This document shows, in pieces, positions 26,102 to 33,834 of a stretch of 64,000 nt of DNA. Under the pieces are notes generated by a model. The model made no database searches. It saw only the letters and a program-made list of their open reading frames with translations, and was not told the DNA's origin. The stretch lies in NCBI GenBank assembly GCA_003249225.1, contig QKJQ01000027.1, forward strand, positions 434,001 to 498,000, given 5' to 3'. Source of the stretch: Clostridia bacterium. GTDB taxonomy: Bacteria > Bacillota > Clostridia > Lachnospirales > Lachnospiraceae. The stretch's first letter is position 1. The number at the start of each line of letters is the position of its first letter. A program made the position numbers and the translations under genes.

Positions 26102-27204
26102 TGCGTTACCACCCTTAGCTGTTCAATCTTCACGTCATTTTTACCAAGTTTTTTAACATCATACATAAAGGCATCTGCTCTTTCAAAGAGCTTTTCACTG
26201 CTTTCGCCATTCCATACGGCAACTCCACAACTGAATGATAATTTACATTTATCAAAATCAAGCTTGTTTACTTCCATAAGCAGTCTTTCCATAATTGTAT
26301 TTACGGATTCATAATCTATGTCATGAAAAACTATGACAAATTCATCTCCGCCGTATCGCCCGACAATATCTTCTGTTCTGACGTTCGTCAGGATCTTATT
26401 TGAGATTGTCCGCAATACTTCATCTCCATACAGATGTCCATATCGATCATTAATATCTTTAAAATGGTCCAGATCAAGAATTCCAAGATATACGCTTTTC
26501 TTTGTCTTTCTTGATTCATCGATCAGATATTCCAGCCGGTTATAAATGGTTCTTCGATTGTACAGACCTGTCAGATCATCCTTTTCAGATAATTCAAGAA
26601 GCTTTTTATTTTTCTGGTCAATATCCAGTTTGTCCTTATAATCTTTTATGCTGTAACGATAAAACATTCGGGACAAAAAGTATGCAAGCAAGGTACAAAG
26701 TGCTCCATTAAACCTGTGGGAAAAAAGATAGGTGGCATTTTCCTGAAAAAAGCTCATGCCAACTGCGAATATAAGATAGTTTACCGTCAGCATAATAAGT
26801 GTTGATCTGTAATCCATACGGCTTGCAGAAACAACAGCGACCAGCACCAACATAAAAATGGAGATATCATTAGAGATTCCCTGTGCATAAAATGTATTAA
26901 TAATGGCAAATAAAATCATAAGTGATGCACAGATCAGAATGATCAGATTGGAATGTTTTACTGCGGATTTTACCTCTTTCTTTAAGAATTGAAGCGCTAT
27001 TACTGCCGCAATTCCTGCAGCAATAATGATAAGTTTTACAATTATAAGGGCTCCCTTGTATAATGGATCATCATTAATGATGTATACAAGAGTCTGAACA
27101 ATTACAACCAGTAAAATGATCAGGGCAATAGCCTGAAGTCTTTTTGCATTCTCTTTATTCAGTTGTCGGATAAAATCCTTTTGAAATTCCCCAAATGTAT
27201 TCAC
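26098..27204 (-). CDS. Membrane-bound diguanylate cyclase (GGDEF)
   Basis: 368 residues. About six membrane helices fill residues 25-200, a short coiled coil follows, and the C-terminal half is a GGDEF domain. The motif is intact at 285-289 and is preceded by RTED, the RxxD inhibitory site, so active and product-inhibited c-di-GMP synthesis is expected. No recognised ligand domain is present. The stop codon overlaps the start of a papain-like hydrolase. Confidence 0.9.
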   Translation of the reverse strand: MNTFGEFQKDFIRQLNKENAKRLQAIALIILLVVIVQTLVYIINDDPLYKGALIIVKLIIIAAGIAAVIALQFLKKEVKSAVKHSNLIILICASLMILFAIINTFYAQGISNDISIFMLVLVAVVSASRMDYRSTLIMLTVNYLIFAVGMSFFQENATYLFSHRFNGALCTLLAYFLSRMFYRYSIKDYKDKLDIDQKNKKLLELSEKDDLTGLYNRRTIYNRLEYLIDESRKTKKSVYLGILDLDHFKDINDRYGHLYGDEVLRTISNKILTNVRTEDIVGRYGGDEFVIVFHDIDYESVNTIMERLLMEVNKLDFDKCKLSFSCGVAVWNGESSEKLFERADAFMYDVKKLGKNDVKIEQLRVVTQ

Positions 27205-27366
27205 TGTCAGACCCCTCTTTTCAAAGTTTCTAATCCTAAATACCTATTGTTTTTATTCTATCATGCATTTTCATTCTTGAAAAGAAAAATTAAGGGCATT
27301 TGTCCATTTTTTTTAATTTTAGAGTTTTTATCCGTATATCTCTGATCCATTCACTTTCTAAAAAAC

Positions 27367-27399
27367 AAACAGGGAATTGCTTTACCAATCGCCCTGTTT
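27367..27399 (-). terminator. Terminator of the DGC/lipoyl redox operon
   Basis: AAACAGGG (27367-27374) and CCCTGTTT (27392-27399) pair, with ATTG/CAAT inside; reading the minus strand a GTTTGTTTTTT tail follows. Confidence 0.82.
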
Positions 27400-27416
27400 A
27401 AAATAACACTTTTTCC

Positions 27417-27824
27417 TTACTGCTCAGCAAGGATTTCATCAACTTTTTTACATATTTCACTTGCAACGATATCTGCCATTGCATAATGTTCCGGTCTGAG
27501 CTCACGAGCCGAAACGATCTTCGATAAAATCACATTCCTGTCCAGCAATTCTGTCAGAACTATAGTATCATGAACCTCCCCGCTGTATTTCAAAGTGGCA
27601 ACCTTAGCGCAGCACTTATCGCAGCCATCGACTGCAATGACCGGATAATTCTTTGCAAACTCTCTTTCTTCCTCTCCTCCGGCTATATAAAGCGGGAGAC
27701 ATAGGGTAACGACTTTTCCGGGACGAAGTTCTTCCATTACTTTTCTGGTCGCCAGCCGAACAAGAGTCCCGCCAAGGAATTCTTCCCCGCTGCAGGAAAG
27801 TACTCCAACCTGTGTTTCTGTCAT
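27417..27824 (-). CDS. DGC-domain protein (putative zinc-binding), copy 3
   Basis: 135 residues of the DGC family (Pfam DUF, named for its Asp-Gly-Cys motif). Cysteines are at 11 (LSCSG), 42, 68, 71 and 72; the hallmark is AVDGCDKCCAK. The family is thought to bind zinc through these cysteines; no reaction is established. GGAGGAAGG precedes the ATG. It is the last gene of the cluster, 42 bases after the second DGC gene. Confidence 0.78.
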   Translation of the reverse strand: MTETQVGVLSCSGEEFLGGTLVRLATRKVMEELRPGKVVTLCLPLYIAGGEEEREFAKNYPVIAVDGCDKCCAKVATLKYSGEVHDTIVLTELLDRNVILSKIVSARELRPEHYAMADIVASEICKKVDEILAEQ

Positions 27825-27866
27825 ATTCCTTCCTCCAATCTGCGCCGCAAGCTCATATAAGTGTTG

Positions 27867-28262
27867 TTACTGCGAAACACTTTCCATGACTTTCGCCGCA
27901 ATCTTTTCTGCGAATTCGTCTACGATCTTCCATCCGTCTTCTGACAGAGCTGTTGCTGTTCCTGCATCACCCCCCCTGTGAGTACGCATTTCATCAATGG
28001 AGCGGAATCTGGCTTTGATGATTCCTCCTGCACTTTCTACACTTTTTGCTGAACAAAGCGCCGGACAGCCATCCACCGTGATACAGTCGCACCCTTCCAC
28101 TTTTGCTCTGGCCGCAGCATCCCCTGTCACAATATGGGCAAGACACACGGTTTCAGAAACCTCTGGTGCCAGATGGTTCGTAACCTCCAGCACGGCTTCT
28201 CTGGTCATCAGACCATATACTTTTCCTATGCCGCTGCAGGCAATCACTTTCACTTTAGACAT
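27867..28262 (-). CDS. DGC-domain protein (putative zinc-binding), copy 2
   Basis: 131 residues, paralogous to its neighbours. Cysteines at 9 (IACSGIGK), 40, 58, 60, 66 and 70; hallmark TVDGCPALCSAK. The start is nested in the end of the DGC-lipoyl fusion gene (eight-base overlap), with GGTGG nine bases upstream. An in-frame ATG three codons earlier touches the ribosome site and is less likely. Likely cytoplasmic thiol- or metal-binding partner of the lipoyl protein; this role is inference. Confidence 0.78.
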   Translation of the reverse strand: MSKVKVIACSGIGKVYGLMTREAVLEVTNHLAPEVSETVCLAHIVTGDAAARAKVEGCDCITVDGCPALCSAKSVESAGGIIKARFRSIDEMRTHRGGDAGTATALSEDGWKIVDEFAEKIAAKVMESVSQ

Positions 28263-29169
28263 GAAATTCATCCACCTTTCTTTTCATTACCTGAAAATAA
28301 CCCTCAAAGGAATGAAGAAGTTCCTTGTCACTTTCAAAATCTGTCAGTTCCAGTTCCGCAATCCACCCTTCTTCGTAGGGATTCTGATTGATAAGCTCTG
28401 GTGCCTCCAGCAAGGATTCGTTGATTGCAGTTATCCTTCCTGAAACAGGTGATATGATTTCAAAGACAGCCTTTCCTGACTCTATGTTCCCTGCTTCTTC
28501 GAATTGTTCAATCTCAGCACCGATTGCCGGAGGTGTAAAGAACATAATATCCGAAAGACTCTTCTGAGCATAATCTGTCACGCCGATTCTTGCTTTCCTG
28601 CCTGTTACATAAGCCCATACGTCATTCTCATTAAAATAGAACCCCTCTTTTTTCGGAAGACGAAAGACAAATTTATCTTTTTTATAGATTTCATAGGCTT
28701 CCTTCTTGGTTGTTACGTGATCTGTTGTTTCGGACTCTGTTGCTTCAGACTCTGTTGCTTCAGACTCTGTTGCTTCAGAACTTTCATTTTCTGTCCTTGT
28801 TCTTTCTTTTTCAATGAGTTTTTTTACCAGATTTTCCGCCAGTTTTTTCTCCGTATCTCCTATCCTGAGGCTGTCCGACAATGTAAGCCCGGCTGCCTTT
28901 GCTTCCTCCGATATATTGATCTTTTGTGTGATCTTCAGATTCTTTTCAGCCGCCAGTTTGCTTGCACATCTTGTTGCACAGCCATCAATGACAAGGAGTG
29001 GGGTTTCCTGTAGCAGCTTGTTGTATTTCGCGTCGGCAACACGGTAAAATACCGGACAGATGATCTTGCTGTCTGTTTCTTCTGTCAGTAAGAGAGCCAC
29101 TTCTTTTGATACACAGCCGGCACATTTATCAAGTCCGTTGCATGGCAGGACCGAGTAGGATTTATTCAT
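28255..29169 (-). CDS. Fusion of DGC domain and GcvH-like lipoyl carrier domain
   Basis: 304 residues. Residues 1-120 are a DGC domain with Cys10, 16, 19, 38, 64 and 68 (hallmark VIDGCATRCAS). Residues 125-152 are an acidic linker with three ATESE repeats. Residues 165-275 are a GcvH-like domain: IGVTDYAQKSLSDI and the lipoylation site NIESGKAVFE with Lys233 in the place of the modified lysine, then SPVSGRITAIN and NPYEEGW. No glycine cleavage genes are adjacent. The ATG overlaps the ferredoxin stop by eight bases. An open frame continues 38 codons upstream inside the ferredoxin gene and was not used. Confidence 0.85.
   Translation of the reverse strand: MNKSYSVLPCNGLDKCAGCVSKEVALLLTEETDSKIICPVFYRVADAKYNKLLQETPLLVIDGCATRCASKLAAEKNLKITQKINISEEAKAAGLTLSDSLRIGDTEKKLAENLVKKLIEKERTRTENESSEATESEATESEATESETTDHVTTKKEAYEIYKKDKFVFRLPKKEGFYFNENDVWAYVTGRKARIGVTDYAQKSLSDIMFFTPPAIGAEIEQFEEAGNIESGKAVFEIISPVSGRITAINESLLEAPELINQNPYEEGWIAELELTDFESDKELLHSFEGYFQVMKRKVDEFHV
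28725..28780. repeat. In-frame 15-base tandem repeat encoding the ATESE linker
   Basis: Just over three copies of TTGCTTCAGACTCTG lie between the DGC and lipoyl domains. Being a multiple of three, copy-number change would alter linker length without breaking the frame. Confidence 0.85.
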
Positions 29170-29455
29170 TCTCTCCCATCTCCTTCCTGATCTCCTTAAT
29201 ATGTTTTGTGGTATCTGCTTTATTCGGGAAGTCGATTGCATCGACCCCGCAGGTCTTGCCACAGGCGCGGCAGAACACGACACAGTTATTGGGATTCTTC
29301 ACCACAAATTTCTGTTCTTCCTCTTCGTGGACTTCAAACACCTGATGGGGACAGAATTCCACACATTCCATGCAATAATTACATTTATCATAATCGATGC
29401 GCGGACTCCAGTCGATCTGATCTCTTGGTACTCCCATAAACGTAGATTCACTCAT
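29162..29455 (-). CDS. 2[4Fe-4S] ferredoxin-domain protein
   Basis: 97-residue iron-sulfur protein. The first cluster motif is CNYCMECVEFCP; the second, C-x3-CxxCxxxC (NCVVFCRACGKTCG), has three residues in the first gap and Gly instead of Pro at the end. A charged C-terminal helix follows. Its ATG overlaps the stop of the HdrA-like gene by four bases and its end overlaps the lipoyl-fusion gene by eight, so the three products are made together. It probably passes electrons between the HdrA-like domain and a cellular ferredoxin pool or the lipoyl protein. Confidence 0.85.
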   Translation of the reverse strand: MSESTFMGVPRDQIDWSPRIDYDKCNYCMECVEFCPHQVFEVHEEEEQKFVVKNPNNCVVFCRACGKTCGVDAIDFPNKADTTKHIKEIRKEMGENE

Positions 29456-29838
29456 GCCATATCCTCCTCATCATATCCTAAACCGGCAAGGGCATTTTTT
29501 ACAACTTCAAATGCTTTCTCATTCGTCATATCCCGAATATCAAGCATGACAGCATCTTTTTCCACTTCCAGTCCTGCCTCTTGAAAGGCCTGGCGGAACA
29601 TCTTCTTTTGCATATTTGGTGCACAGGCTCCAATCACCAGTTTTCTGTGTGTTTTCAAATAATCAGCCAGAAAACGATCTCCGTCTTCTTCACAAAGCTG
29701 CGGATGAATAATCGCATATTCTACCGGCAGTTCGACTCTTACCTGATTAATAAAATCCCAGATGTCCATTGCCTGAAAACCAGGACACTTCCCGGTACAG
29801 ACACACATGATGAAACCATAACGTTCTTTTTCCTCCAT
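29452..29838 (-). CDS. Free-standing HdrA-type N-terminal iron-sulfur domain protein
   Basis: 128 residues resembling only the N-terminal domain of heterodisulfide reductase subunit A. Cys12, Cys14 and Cys18 (MCVCTGKCPG), Cys49 in HPQLCEEDG and Cys72 in VIGACAPNMQKKMFRQAF match the order in HdrA, where such residues hold a [4Fe-4S] cluster. The FAD domain and the ferredoxin domain of HdrA are absent. Three in-frame ATGs are spaced 12 bases apart by a tandem repeat, each after a GGAGG; I use the last, and 29850 or 29862 remain possible. Confidence 0.72.
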   Translation of the reverse strand: MEEKERYGFIMCVCTGKCPGFQAMDIWDFINQVRVELPVEYAIIHPQLCEEDGDRFLADYLKTHRKLVIGACAPNMQKKMFRQAFQEAGLEVEKDAVMLDIRDMTNEKAFEVVKNALAGLGYDEEDMA

Positions 29839-29862
29839 ACTTGCCTCCATACTTGCCTCCAT
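29833..29862 (-). repeat. Tandem 12-base repeat duplicating ribosome site and start codon
   Basis: ATGGAGGCAAGT occurs twice before ATGGAGGAAAAA, so each ATG after the first is preceded by GGAGG at five bases. Two extra MEAS units would be added if the first start is used. Confidence 0.85.
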
Positions 29863-29900
29863 TCTGAAACCATCAAAAACTTACCTGCGTTTAAGCTTTG

Positions 29901-31286
29901 CTATTTATGAATTGCTTTGCCGGCGATCTCCCCGCACGCTTCCCAGATTGCTTCTGAAAGGGAGGGATGCGGGTGGATCACATCGGCCAGGATTTCCGCG
30001 GTTGCTCTGCATCTGATCGCAAGGGTCAACTCAGAAATCAGCTCAGAAGCATTGTTCCCAAGGATCTGTCCGCCGATGATTTCGTGTTTTTCATTCGCAA
30101 TGATCTTTACGAAACCTTCTCTTTCTAAAAGTGTCAGGGCTCGTCCGTTGTTTCGAAAATAAAATCTTCCCACGCTTATCTGTATACCAGCCGCCGATGC
30201 CTCTTCTTCTGTCATTCCGACACTGGCAGCCTCCGGACTGGTATAGATGCACGACGGAACTGCTGTGTAATCCATGCTGTGTTCAAACCCTAAAGCATTT
30301 TCTGCCGCCGTTCGTCCTTCCATGAAGGAAAGATGGGCCAAAAGTTGATTTCCTGTGATATCTCCTGCTGCATAGACCCCTTTTATACTGGTTTCCATCG
30401 TTTCATTGGTAACAACAGCACCATTTTCTATCTGCAAGGAAAGGCTTGAAAACATTCCGGTACGAAGCCTTCTGCCGACCGCGATCAGAACATTTTGACA
30501 GGACTGTGTTATGGACTTGTCACCGCTGTCATATTGAACTTCAAGGCCAAACTCTGTCTCTTGGATCTTTGTAACCTTTGCTGACAACTTAAAAGAAATT
30601 CCCTGCCGCTTCATGATTTTCAGAAGCTCGGCTGCCATCTCCTGATCGGTATCCGACAATATGCGGTCCTTTTCTTCAATCACCGTGACTTTCACACCGA
30701 GCGGGTTCAGCATGGAAGCAAATTCAAGTCCTATGACGCCCGCTCCAATAATTAGGATGCTCTCAGGCAGGGATTCCAGTTCAAGTGCTTCCTTGCTTGT
30801 AAGCACCCCCCTGCTTTCTATGCCCGGGATCAGCGGCATGACTGGTTCTGCTCCTGTTGCCAGAATCAACTTCTCACATTGCACCTCGATTTCTTCCTCT
30901 GCTGTTGCGACCATAATCTTACTTTTTGATACGACAGTTCCCCGCCCTTTTAGAACGGTGATTCGGTCTGTATTCAGTAAATGTTCAACTCCTGTATTCA
31001 GGTTCTTTACCACACGGTCTTTACGATTCCTCGCGGTATCCCAGTGAATGCTCTCAATCTTGCTTTCTATCCCTAATTCTTTTGACTTTTTTACAGTACC
31101 GGCGGCTTCTGACGTTCGAAGCAAGGCTTTTGTCGGTATACATCCAGCATGTAAGCATACGCCGCCTACCTTTGCTTCCTCGATCAGCACAACATCTGCG
31201 CCAAGCTGTGCTGCTCGGATTGCGGCAACATATCCGGCTGGTCCACCGCCAAGGACTGCAAGTTTTGTGTTACGAACGGTCATCAT
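29901..31286 (-). CDS. lpdA: Dihydrolipoyl dehydrogenase (E3)
   Basis: 461-residue flavoprotein disulfide oxidoreductase that reoxidises dihydrolipoyl groups with NAD. FAD motif GGGPAGY is at the N-terminus, the redox pair is Cys44/Cys49 in GGVCLHAGCIPTK, the NAD motif is GAGVIGLEFAS, and the C-terminus has the catalytic HPHPSLSEA segment. There is no extra lipoyl domain. AAAGGA precedes the start; a frame extension of 17 codons lacks a ribosome site. Its position with a lipoyl-carrier fusion protein, rather than with a 2-oxoacid dehydrogenase, points to a special lipoyl cycle. Confidence 0.93.
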   Translation of the reverse strand: MMTVRNTKLAVLGGGPAGYVAAIRAAQLGADVVLIEEAKVGGVCLHAGCIPTKALLRTSEAAGTVKKSKELGIESKIESIHWDTARNRKDRVVKNLNTGVEHLLNTDRITVLKGRGTVVSKSKIMVATAEEEIEVQCEKLILATGAEPVMPLIPGIESRGVLTSKEALELESLPESILIIGAGVIGLEFASMLNPLGVKVTVIEEKDRILSDTDQEMAAELLKIMKRQGISFKLSAKVTKIQETEFGLEVQYDSGDKSITQSCQNVLIAVGRRLRTGMFSSLSLQIENGAVVTNETMETSIKGVYAAGDITGNQLLAHLSFMEGRTAAENALGFEHSMDYTAVPSCIYTSPEAASVGMTEEEASAAGIQISVGRFYFRNNGRALTLLEREGFVKIIANEKHEIIGGQILGNNASELISELTLAIRCRATAEILADVIHPHPSLSEAIWEACGEIAGKAIHK

Positions 31287-31375
31287 TTTTTCCTTTCTTA
31301 CTGTCTTTTCCTTCTGTTTTTCAGACGTACTGAACATGGAATTTTACTTTTCATTCGTAGTAATTGAAAGTACCC

Positions 31376-31672
31376 TTACCTGATCTTTTTTATTATATCG
31401 TCCAGACTGTTCCTTGCTGCTTCAAAGGCTTCCTTATTCAGAACATAATGCATCCACTTACCCACTTTATTGCTTTCAACCAGGCCTGAATCACACAATA
31501 TCTTCATATGATGAGATAATGTGGACTGAACAATGTTTAATTCCTCCAATATCTTGCATGCGCACTTATCCCCATTCTGAAGTGTCTCAATGATCATCAG
31601 ACGATTGGGATCGGAAAGTGCTTTGAATGTTTTCGCATCCATTTCAAATTGTTTTGGCATACCATTCCTCAT
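31376..31672 (-). CDS. ArsR-family metal/thiol-responsive repressor
   Basis: 98-residue winged-helix repressor. Recognition region IVQSTLSHHMKIL is typical, and Cys37-Ala-Cys39 (GDKCACKILEEL) sits just before it, the position of the As(III)/Sb(III)-binding CxC in classic ArsR. It leads the lipoyl/DGC operon and has its own promoter with ATATC/GATAT repeats. Starting at the fourth residue downstream (MPKQFE) is also possible. The inducer could be a metalloid, a soft metal or a reactive sulfur species. Confidence 0.87.
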   Translation of the reverse strand: MRNGMPKQFEMDAKTFKALSDPNRLMIIETLQNGDKCACKILEELNIVQSTLSHHMKILCDSGLVESNKVGKWMHYVLNKEAFEAARNSLDDIIKKIR

Positions 31673-31744
31673 TTCCTTCCTTACTTATTTCTTAATTCCT
31701 CATATATTACTCCATTCCTGCTTTATGTACAGACAGTCTACTAT

Positions 31745-31805
31745 ATATCAATGTTCATCGATATGTTCTGTCTAGTATCATACTCGTCATATCGATAGTT
31801 GTCAA
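31745..31805 (-). promoter_or_regulatory. ArsR-operon promoter and operator-like repeats
   Basis: Minus-strand TTGACA (31800-31805), 17 bases and TATGAT (31777-31782). ATCGATA lies in the spacer, and downstream an inverted repeat ATATC (31745-31749)/GATAT (31760-31764) is centred in AT-rich text as in known ArsR operators. Confidence 0.7.
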
Positions 31806-31826
31806 TGCATTCATGAAAATTGTCCA

Positions 31827-31919
31827 AAAAATACCCGTACAAGTCATCACTCCTCTTACCGTTTTCTGTCAGATCAACAAAACAGGAAAGTAAAAGGATT
31901 GTTCGTTTACAAGTACGGG
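31827..31919 (-). terminator. Long interrupted hairpin terminator of the aminotransferase gene
   Basis: CCCGTAC (31834-31840) pairs with GTACGGG (31913-31919). Inside, two more helices can form (CCTCTTAC with GTAAAAGG allowing one wobble; a GTTTT/AAAAC helix). On the minus strand the structure ends in T6. It is longer than a normal terminator and might be a separate structured RNA. Confidence 0.6.
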
Positions 31920-31955
31920 CACCTTACTTTATTAAATTTTAGTCTCGCGACCCAA

Positions 31956-33257
31956 TCAGATCTTTTTACCGCACACAGTACAGAAATTTGCACCCGCTAC
32001 AAGTTTTGAGCCGCAATTTGTACAGAAATTCTTTGGTGCTGCTTTCTCAGTACCTGTCTTGTTTTCTAATTCAACGGGTACTGTCTGTGTTTTGATCATT
32101 CCACTTTCTTTGATCCGACCAACAGCTTCTTTTATAACCTCCACCGGCAGGGTAAGTGCAAATCGAACATGTCCTGCTCCGAGGCTGCCAAAGCTGCTGC
32201 CCGGTGTACAGAGCACTCCTGTCTTTTCAACCAGCTCCTTAACAAAGGCTATATCATCTGTATAACCCTCCGGAATCTTCCCCCAGGCAAACATCGTTCC
32301 TTCACTATCCGGAATATTCCAACCGATATCTCTTAGGCCTGCACATAAAGCATCTCTTCTTTGCTGATAGACCTCACATTGTTTTTGTATATCTTCCTCA
32401 GGACTTCTTAAGGCTGCGATTGCTCCATACTGAACCGGCAGAAAAGTTCCGTAATCAATCTGGGAACGAAGCTTTTTAAAGTTTTGAACGATCTCTTTGT
32501 TCCCGACAAGGAAACCAGATCTCGCACCGGTATAATTATAGGTCTTTGAGAGAGAATAGAATTCCACACAGACTTCTTTGGCTCCTGGAATGGATAGAAT
32601 GGACTCCCCTTTTCTGCCGTCAAAAACTATGTCTGAATAGGCATTGTCATGCACAATGATAATATTGTGCTTTGCCGCCCAAGGAATCAGCTTTTCATAA
32701 AAACTTCTTGGCGCTGTCTTGCATAACGGGTTAAGTGGATAGGATATAATAATGAATCTCGTTTTTTTGAGTACAGCATCCTCGATTGCTTCCAGATCCG
32801 GCAGATAACCGTTCTTTTCTAAGAGCTCATAATACCGGATGTCTGTACCCGCAAGTGACGGGCCAATCTCAAAGATCGGATAACCCGGATTAGGAATCAG
32901 TACAATATCTCCCGGATCACAAAGCGACAGACTGATATGAGCAATTCCTTCCTGAGAACCATTCACTGACATTAGTTCATCTGCGGTAAGAGTTACATTA
33001 TATCGTTTCTTATATCTGTCAATAACAGCATCCACTAGCTCGGGGATATCTACCAGTGCATACTTATAGTTTAAAGGGTCTTTGGCTGCTTCTGATACCG
33101 CATCTACGATTGCCTTAGAAGGTTCAAAGTCTGGTGTTCCTACCCAGAAATCATAAACCTTCTTTCCTTCCCGGATTCGTTCATTTCTCATTACATTTAA
33201 TACAGAAAAAATTCCTGTCTCATAATTCTTCATACGTGAAGCAAATTTTAGTTCCAT
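31956..33257 (-). CDS. Class I/II aminotransferase with C-terminal zinc ribbon
   Basis: 433-residue PLP enzyme. The PLP lysine is Lys238 in YSLSKTYNYTGARSG; NPGYP, SYPLNP and DNAYSD are standard fold-type I motifs, close to LL-diaminopimelate or alanine/aspartate aminotransferases. After a linker of about 20 residues the protein ends in a four-Cys zinc ribbon (Cys412, 415, 426, 429; CTNCG and CTVCG). A zinc ribbon on this enzyme is unusual. It is monocistronic and its substrate is not defined. Confidence 0.85.
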   Translation of the reverse strand: MELKFASRMKNYETGIFSVLNVMRNERIREGKKVYDFWVGTPDFEPSKAIVDAVSEAAKDPLNYKYALVDIPELVDAVIDRYKKRYNVTLTADELMSVNGSQEGIAHISLSLCDPGDIVLIPNPGYPIFEIGPSLAGTDIRYYELLEKNGYLPDLEAIEDAVLKKTRFIIISYPLNPLCKTAPRSFYEKLIPWAAKHNIIIVHDNAYSDIVFDGRKGESILSIPGAKEVCVEFYSLSKTYNYTGARSGFLVGNKEIVQNFKKLRSQIDYGTFLPVQYGAIAALRSPEEDIQKQCEVYQQRRDALCAGLRDIGWNIPDSEGTMFAWGKIPEGYTDDIAFVKELVEKTGVLCTPGSSFGSLGAGHVRFALTLPVEVIKEAVGRIKESGMIKTQTVPVELENKTGTEKAAPKNFCTNCGSKLVAGANFCTVCGKKI

Positions 33258-33423
33258 TTCTGTCTGTTCTCCAATCCTGCTCTGACTTTTACACTTGTTA
33301 ATGCTTATTCTGCTATTATATCAGATTTGGATTGTTTTTTAACCCACTGTTTTTATTTTTTTACAATGCGCCTGCGCCGCATAACCCATATTCTTTTTGC
33401 ATATCAAAAACCAGTTCTTCTCT

Positions 33424-33834
33424 TTATTTTCCATTAATTTTAATGGATAAAAAATACGAAATTACAGATACGATTCCACCTAAAGAGGTTCCCCAAATCA
33501 AATCTACAATCGTAATCTTCAGCGGCCATTCTTTGATGGTCGCTAAGTTTGTCAGATCATAAGTCGCGTAGGCAACAAAACCAAACAGCATTCCTGCGAA
33601 TAGCGCATACTTCCAGCTGCTCTTTTCAATCGCAGGATTTATAACAAAAAACACAACCCCTACGATAAAAATCAGATAAAACAGCAGGGCTGCTATTAAG
33701 TTAGGTTTGTCACTCATAAGATACCCTAACTCCTGCTGGTAGAATTTTCTTGCAACGATCAGCAGCCATAACATATCAATGATAAAAAAAACAAACAACG
33801 CGGTAAAATAAGTCTTAAAAAAATCCATCTTCAT
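33424..33834 (-). CDS. DUF2177-family membrane protein
   Basis: 136-residue integral membrane protein with four predicted helices. [14 protein letters not shown] and [19 protein letters not shown] are typical of DUF2177. Its start overlaps the stop of the DUF1295 gene (ATGA). The pairing with DUF1295 is known in clusters for modified lipids elsewhere, but no cyclopropane synthase is present here. Function unknown. Confidence 0.8.
   Translation of the reverse strand: MKMDFFKTYFTALFVFFIIDMLWLLIVARKFYQQELGYLMSDKPNLIAALLFYLIFIVGVVFFVINPAIEKSSWKYALFAGMLFGFVAYATYDLTNLATIKEWPLKITIVDLIWGTSLGGIVSVISYFLSIKINGK

Noticed and set aside
28255-29169. Glycine cleavage system H protein
   Set aside because: Only the C-terminal third is GcvH-like, and no gcvT or gcvP gene is nearby; the DGC domain and neighbours point to another role.
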